Source: Apodospora peruviana
Taxonomy: Eukaryota > Ascomycota > Sordariomycetes > Sordariales > Lasiosphaeriaceae
Assembly: GCA_033439685.1 (NCBI GenBank)
Contig: JAUEDM010000001.1
Coordinates: forward strand, 3,162,001 to 3,226,000
Reading direction: 5' to 3'
Length of the DNA stretch: 64,000 nt
Under the pieces are notes generated by a model. It did no database searches, was not told the origin of the DNA, and was given only the letters and a program-made list of their open reading frames with translations. The position numbers were made by a program, and so were the translations under genes. Below, in pieces: positions 58,569 to 64,000 of the stretch. The first letter of the stretch is position 1. Each line of letters starts with the position of its first letter.

Positions 58569-60408
58569 ATGGCAATGACCGCATCAATGACCCGCTCGAG
58601 AAGAGCGGAGGGTCTTCGTCATCCCCATCCCCATCCTCATCCCATCGCTCACCACCCGCAATTGATCGCGACCGCCAAAGCCGCCCAACAAGCCCTCGCC
58701 TTCGCCCCCAATTCGAACCGCAAAAAGCGACAGTTCGAAACCTCGACGACACATGACATCGATCCCATCGTCTCCAAGAAGCCCAGGTTCACCACCGGAA
58801 TCGCCGTCGAGATCCCAGCGCGGCCGGCGTCGTTCCATTCGAGAGGCGCGCGAGACTCATTCGACGCGAAATCCCAGCCGCCACCACCACCGTCGCCCGC
58901 CAAACCCAAACCCGCCCACACGGGCCCCAAACCCCCTGATCCCTCACGCGCCGCTCCCACCACGACGGCACCGAAGACTGCTCCTCCTGTCACAAAACAA
59001 CAGTCTGGCCTAACAGAACACCAAAGAAAGGTGGCTAATGGACTCAAACACGAGCTGAATAGGTTGCAGCCCGCTGTGGTGCCAGATATCAAGGAGCAGG
59101 GACGGAAGCTGCGGTCGCAGGAAGCCACTCGCTTCAAGAGTGACCTCTCAGCCTACTTCCCCGACTATGACGAGGTCATTGGCAACGACCCCAAAGAGCA
59201 ACGTACGGACAACAACACCCATTCCCTTTTAAAAAGTCAATTACTGACCTGATGAAATTTTAACAGATATATTAAACCTCGACACTCCGATTATCATTAC
59301 CACAGGCTCAATTGCCCCCGCCGATCTCAAGCCTAGTGTGTCTCTGGACAAACAAAGTGACCCACAACCACCCCACTCCCACGATGCGTACGGCATAAGA
59401 AGTTATGGCGACGCCCTCTTTACCGACCTTTGGGATTCTCAAAAAATCGACTTTAGCTTCTTTGAATCCCAATCTAAGGGAAATTCTCTAAAAGACCCGC
59501 TTCCGGATTCTTTCTTTGAGCCGGCCCACAAAAAGGCCGAGCGTCTCGAGCGCTCCATACGGAATTCAGAGAAGGGACGTGCCCAGCATGAGAAAGACCA
59601 GATCATTCGGCTGCTGGACGGACTCCAGGGACCCGACTGGCTGCGGGTGATGGGAGTGAGTGGGATCACGGAGACCAAGAAGAAAACGTTCGAGCCTGCG
59701 AGAGCGCATTTCATCAAGGGTTGTGCGGCGATACTGGAAAAGTTTCGCCGCTGGGCTACGGAAGAAAAGCGCCGGAAACTGGAAAAGGAACAGGCACTTG
59801 CCAAGGCTGAGGCCGAGCGAGAAGCCAAAGAACAGGCCGAGGAGGAAGAAGACGAAGAGGAAGATGTAGAGGAGAGCGTCGAGGAGGATGAGGACGTTGA
59901 AAAAGAGCCCGAAGAAGGAGAAGAAGAAGAAGAAGAAGAAGGGGACCAGGAGGAAGAGGTCGAGGAAGACCCCACCGAGGAAAAGGTAATTCCGGATAGC
60001 GATGAGGACATGGCGGATGACGACGAGAAGGCCAACGATAGTGACGGTGACCCTCCCGATTACAGCGACGTCGATGCCTCGATTGCGAAACAGTTGCGCG
60101 AGGAACTCATGGCGGCGGCAGCCAAGAAGGCGCCGTTGAGGCGGGGAAAGCGGGCGGTCGCATCATCCCCTCGACCAACCTCGCAACCGGAACCGTACAG
60201 AGAATTCAAGTCCTTCTTCAAAAAGAAGTACGAACGAGACGCTGCGCTGAGCAAGAGCCGACGGAGAGGCCGGACTGTCAAGGCATGGGGGGAGCCCCTG
60301 CCGGACGTCAAGGAGAGCGAGTTTAGTCTGCCGGACGAATTTCTCGATGAAGATACCCTGAAGATCCGCGCCCGGAGGAGGCGCAGGGAAAAGAGGCAGA
60401 AGCATTAA
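58569..60408 (+). CDS. sas4: SAS4-like protein (something-about-silencing complex subunit 4 domain)
   Basis: Probable nuclear chromatin factor related to the SAS4 subunit of a histone acetyltransferase complex. Exon 1 is 58569-59202 and exon 2 is 59267-60408, total 591 residues. The junction CAA-C|AT-ATA restores the frame. The N-terminal 140 residues are Pro/Ala/Ser-rich with a KKPRFTTGIAVEIP segment typical of the family. The SAS4 domain lies around residues 275-400: KKAERLERSIRNSEKGRAQHEKDQ (in part), LLDGLQGPDWLRVMGVSGITE, then a basic helix ILEKFRRW. A long acidic tract (nt 59837-60070) follows, then a basic C-terminus. The start at 58569 is chosen because the MAMTASMTRSRRAE-type beginning resembles relatives; confidence in the start is moderate. 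Confidence 0.82.
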
Positions 60409-61263
60409 GTGTGTTACATTATGCACGATCCACTGGCAGGGAAGCGTCTGGCGTATGGATACTTTGTAGGGTTATTATGGTTGGAGTAATTGTTGGAATT
60501 TATAAATGGGTTCCAAGGGGCTTGTGATGCAATAGGTACACACCACAAGCGGGCTTGGGTTCGGGTGTCCATTTTGAGAAAGCACGCCGCCTCTTCGTCA
60601 ATGTCTAGGTAGCGGAATAGGCTGTTAGACTGACAACTATATGGACATCAGTTATACCATACCAACGTGCATATTGTATAATTGTGAAGGTGCATCCATC
60701 TAAATTCCCCGTTAGAGATTTCTTACCTATTGATATCCATGTGTGGTTGAGTGTCTGACTTTGTATTTACTGGCGGCGCCTATGGTGGTGTGGCGGTGCG
60801 TCATGGGGCAGCTTCGCTTACATAATGAGAAACAGTTCTCTCCAAGCTGGTCTCGGCGCAAGCGCGCTGACAAGATTTCAATGGACCTGACGCGCCTCTG
60901 GGAGCTTCCAGTGTTGTGGTGGGGGGACATTTTGACCATCCAATAATTACAACACCTACCTTATTAGGTACAACCGATCCTCAACGACCTCGCCTTTCAG
61001 AACGAACAGCATCACTGGAATAACGAACAACATTAACTGGAATAGTTATACTTTGTATCAATAAGTTTATTTATTTCCAGTGCTGATACATTAACTGGTA
61101 AGCTATACTTTTCCCATTTCAAGTCTAGGGTGGGTGCTATGATGGATGTGCCCCGCATCAACTCTCGACAAGAGTAGACCCCGCGACCAGTCAGTCTTGC
61201 ATGCGCATTTTCACCGACTGACAACGTTTTGATAGCGCTGCGTGCCTCGAAATTCATTATAAC
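60409..61263. other. Intergenic region between sas4 and cdc26
   Basis: 0.85 kb between two plus-strand genes. A short duplication (AACGAACA and AACTGGAATA) occurs near 61000-61045. Nothing else was recognised. Confidence 0.5.
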
Positions 61264-61874
61264 ATGCTCCGCCGACCGCTGACGGTCCTCTCCATCACGG
61301 CTGAGGACATCGCCGACTATGAGGACCGCACGGCCGAGCGCGAAAAGGCCCGCGGACTGGCAAACTTACAGGCCGCCCAGGCGCGAGCGAGGAGAGGAGT
61401 CATGATGGCCACGGTTTCTGCGCGTGGTGGCGGCAACGGCGGTACAGATACGCCGGAGCAGTATGGCAGCGGCCGCGGCAGGGGGCAAATGCTTGACAAT
61501 GACGAGGAGGAGGATGACGACGGGCAGCAGGGATATTACGCACAGCATCATGAGAACTCGCGACAACGACGATCTGGAGCTAGATTTGGCGAAGACGTAG
61601 ACGACGACTCGGATAATAATCATAATCAGTACGAAGAGGAGGACGACGAGGATGCAGATGGTATGGACGTTGATAACGTGGGACCAGCTGTTGGATACGG
61701 TGGTCGAGGATCATTTGCGCCGCGTAATGCAGCAGCACAGCAGCAGCAGACACCAATACAGCATCCATCACAAAGAACAGCAGCAGCAGCAGCAGTAACA
61801 CCAACAACGACGATATATAACCAGCGTCTGGACAACACGGTACCGCCCTCGCGAGCAGTTACCGCGCTAAGTTC

Positions 61875-61907
<33 letters not shown>

Positions 61908-62178
61908 GCAGCAGCAGCAGCAGCAGCAGCAAGGTCGCGGGGGACAGCAGCAACAGCAGCAGCGGATTCGACGCGGAGCGGGAGGAGCCACTGCTACTGC
62001 TACTGCGCGTCAGCAAAATGGGGGGCAGACTGGGGCTATGTTGCCGCCGCCAACCACCATGACGCCCGCAGCTCCGGGACGGGCTGCTGCTGCTGCCCAG
62101 CAGCGCAGTCGCGAGGAGCGGATTGGTGTTGCTGCTGCTCCGACGCGTAGAAGGGGGCCGCCGCCGCCTTCGCCATGA
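61264..62178 (+). CDS. cdc26: APC/C subunit CDC26-like, with polyglutamine expansion
   Basis: Small subunit that stabilises the TPR protein CDC16/APC6 in the anaphase-promoting complex, a nuclear cell-cycle ubiquitin ligase. Single exon, 304 residues. The diagnostic part is the N-terminus: MLRRPLTVLSITAEDIADYE followed by a charged helix, the segment that inserts into CDC16. The remainder is low complexity: an acidic DNDEEEDDD stretch, an alanine run, a 19-residue polyQ (61876-61932), a second Q6, and Ala/Pro-rich sequence. Most CDC26 proteins are around 100 residues, so this one is greatly extended by disordered repeats. Identification rests on about 25 residues and is therefore moderate. 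Confidence 0.75.
61876..61932. repeat. (CAA)10(CAG)8CAA trinucleotide repeat encoding polyglutamine
   Basis: Nineteen consecutive glutamine codons inside the CDC26-like gene: ten CAA, eight CAG and one CAA. A shorter, interrupted CAG/CAA run encoding six Gln follows at about 61945-61962. Confidence 0.97.
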
Positions 62179-63236
62179 AGATGATATTATACGAATATTG
62201 TTTGGTTTATGAATAAAGGGGAAAGAAACTGAATGAAGTATAATGTTATACATAAAAATACCCGTGCCTGTACTGATTTGTTCGCGTGCCGCTGTTCTTG
62301 TCGAAGATTGATGATAATGGAGAGTGGATGTGTCCCATTTGGTCAAAAGGATGACTAGGTAGGTAATAAACTTGCATGTTTTCTTGGCAGCAGCACAGGT
62401 CTTGTGAGATTAACTAATGCAGACAGACGCGCTTCGAAAAGGGACGAGACCACCCAAGGCATGTACACAATATTTAAAACGTATCTTAGTTAGCTGGGTA
62501 ACTAGGGTATGTATAACTCAGGAAGATAGGAAGCCAAGGTAGTTAGGGGCGCATATAATGCTTTATTAAGGTAGCTAGGTAACGCTCCAGTCAAGGCTAA
62601 CCCACCACTCAATAACCCATCAACGCTTGCAATATCCCATGTCAGGGGGGCACAACCTCCTCTGCCATGCCATTCCGCTGTTCTTCGCTCGCCCTCTTGG
62701 AGAGCATGCTGCCACCATCATCACCACCTATCTCTCCAATGAAAAACCGCATAGGGAGCCTATAGTACACATACAAGTCCGACGGATGCAGTTTGTTTGT
62801 TCCAAGAACCCATATGGGGATAACAGGAAAACCGGAGGAAAACTGCCCACGTCCAAAAAGTGTCTTTTTTTCTCCTTTCCCATTCTCTTACCCTGAAAGA
62901 ACGCCATGCTTGAGTAAGGTATAAACAAAAGTAAAAAATAGGGTAACAAAAACGGAAAAGAAATCAAACCAAACCAAGGTATAAGGTAGGTAAGTAGTAC
63001 CCCACAAATGCCAAATAAACCATGCAGTCCGGAGGTTAAAAATGGAGGGGGAAAGTGAACAAGGGAGTATGAAGTGTAGAGAGATATAAACACCATCCGT
63101 CCGCTCCCAAACATGGTCATGTGTGGTATAGACCGCTGCAGGTAGACTACAGACAACTAGAAACGTTCAAAGACCGTGACCATCACGGCCGAACCTTCCT
63201 TCGTTTCCTGCTCGCAGCAGCTCCGCAAGATCGGCT
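62179..63236. other. Intergenic region between convergent genes
   Basis: 1.06 kb between cdc26 (plus) and the partial gene at the right edge (minus). It contains several TAGGTA-like motifs (about 62356-62366, 62520-62585, 62985-62998) and A-rich 3'-region sequence. No gene was recognised. Confidence 0.5.
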
Positions 63237-64000
63237 CTATTGAGGTGGCGAAGCTTGCGACGAAGAAGGTGTGATGGGTTTTTTCAATTTCAATTTGATC
63301 ATCTTCCTCGGAGGACCTGCGGCCGTTCCGGCTCCCGGTGCACCACCCGAAATTCCTCCATGCGCACTAGTAGTCGAAGTAGAGGGCGCGGATGCTGCCG
63401 CTAACGACGATGGAGGCGTGGGGTGTGGTGGGGGCGCAGAACCAGGCAACGGCTTGCGAGTTTTGAGACCCGACGATGAGGACGGAGCCGCTGACAATCC
63501 GATTCCCGTTGGCCGTGGAGTACCGGAGAACGGAGAAGATCCACGACTGGTGGACGACGGGCTACCCTGACGATGGTGGCCCGAGCTGTTCACAAGTCGC
63601 TTGGTAGCAGGGGTTGCCACGATCGTAGATGACGCCGGAGGTCGACTAGATGGTCTGGATGAAGATCCCAATCCAATAGCATCGCGGGTGCGACCGCGCA
63701 GCCTGTGCCATGCTGTAAACGGAACAGTGACGACCTTGGAGGGCCGACCGTTCGCGCCTGGGCGTACGGTACTGTTCCCAGTCTTGGGCTTTTTTGGTCG
63801 CTCGCTGACCATATCCTCATCGCTCTTGCGCTTCTTGATCGGCTTCGTCGGCCGGGCAGTACCGTTCGGATGCTGGTTCGATGCCCTACTAAGAACAGGA
63901 GGCGGTGTCCCTGCCAAGGGGGTCGACAGCCTCGCTACGGGCTGTACGGCAATCGAGTCCGATGGAGCCGCACGAGGTGTCGGAGCCGGAGATGGACCTC
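63237..64000 (-). CDS. C-terminal part of an unrecognised Ser/Pro-rich nuclear protein (cut by the window end)
   Basis: The frame is open from the right edge to the stop at 63237 (about 253 residues visible), with no convincing start codon inside, so the gene continues beyond 64000. It is rich in Ser, Pro, Thr and Gly, with basic patches that look like nuclear signals (KPIKKRKSDED, RPKKPKTG). One more ordered island reads VVTVPFTAWHRLRGRTRDAIGLG, and a Lys-rich stretch near the end reads RKMIKLKLKKPI. No catalytic domain is visible in this part; the domains that would identify it must lie to the right. Confidence 0.75.
   Translation of the reverse strand, partial: GPSPAPTPRAAPSDSIAVQPVARLSTPLAGTPPPVLSRASNQHPNGTARPTKPIKKRKSDEDMVSERPKKPKTGNSTVRPGANGRPSKVVTVPFTAWHRLRGRTRDAIGLGSSSRPSSRPPASSTIVATPATKRLVNSSGHHRQGSPSSTSRGSSPFSGTPRPTGIGLSAAPSSSSGLKTRKPLPGSAPPPHPTPPSSLAAASAPSTSTTSAHGGISGGAPGAGTAAGPPRKMIKLKLKKPITPSSSQASPPQ

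Noticed and set aside
58415..58756. 113-codon frame overlapping the start of sas4
   Set aside because: The overlapping frame from 58569 continues into the conserved SAS4 protein; this one is Ser/Pro-rich and ends without relation to any domain.

Overview
The window is nuclear DNA of a filamentous ascomycete. The genes carry short GT-AG introns (about 50-85 nt) with CTAAC/CTGAC branch sites, coding stretches are GC-rich, intergenic spaces are long, and the gene set is typically fungal (MOB2-type regulator, WSS1, CDC26, SAS4, ABCC transporter, secreted aspartic protease, GPI-anchored cysteine-rich protein). Intron style and protein sequences suggest Sordariomycetes, probably Sordariales; that placement is inference. 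No prokaryotic genes, CRISPR array, rRNA or clear tRNA were seen.

Layout: a coiled-coil protein that probably starts left of the window (29-2870); about 4.9 kb without a recognisable gene; a Mep/Amt ammonium transporter (7805-9563); a family X DNA polymerase (10173-12662, minus); a MOB2-type kinase activator (13832-15012); the arginine methyltransferase HMT1/PRMT1 (15998-17461); phosphoacetylglucosamine mutase (18957-20644, minus); MUS81 nuclease subunit (21315-23132); riboflavin synthase (23299-24097, minus); a family 17 glycosyltransferase (25352-26455); pyroglutamyl peptidase I (27289-28206); an Old Yellow Enzyme homologue (28799-30136, minus); a BTB protein (31894-32960); an unrecognised protein with a probable frameshift (33544-35038, minus); a pepsin-type protease (36624-38030, minus); the DNA-protein crosslink protease WSS1 (40267-41679); a GPI-anchored protein (44666-45446); an RBR E3 ligase (47606-49984); a cupin protein (50016-50658, minus); a 16-exon ABCC transporter (51839-57285, minus); SAS4-like protein (58569-60408); a long CDC26-like APC/C subunit with polyglutamine (61264-62178); and the 3' part of an unrecognised gene leaving the right edge (63237-64000, minus).

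Most genes are unrelated housekeeping functions in mixed orientation, so this is not a biosynthetic or defence cluster. Loose themes are DNA repair (polymerase X, MUS81, WSS1), chromatin and cell-cycle control (HMT1, SAS4, CDC26, MOB2) and nitrogen or peptide use (ammonium transporter, aspartic protease, pyroglutamyl peptidase). I found no convincing new multi-gene system. The most interesting points are the frameshifted unrecognised gene, the ABC transporter (16 exons, switch histidine of the first ATPase domain replaced by serine, insertions in the second), the 14-nt and 20-nt micro-exons in HMT1, the polyQ-expanded CDC26, and convergent genes only 31 bp apart. All splice junctions were derived by eye from reading frame, splice consensus and family resemblance.
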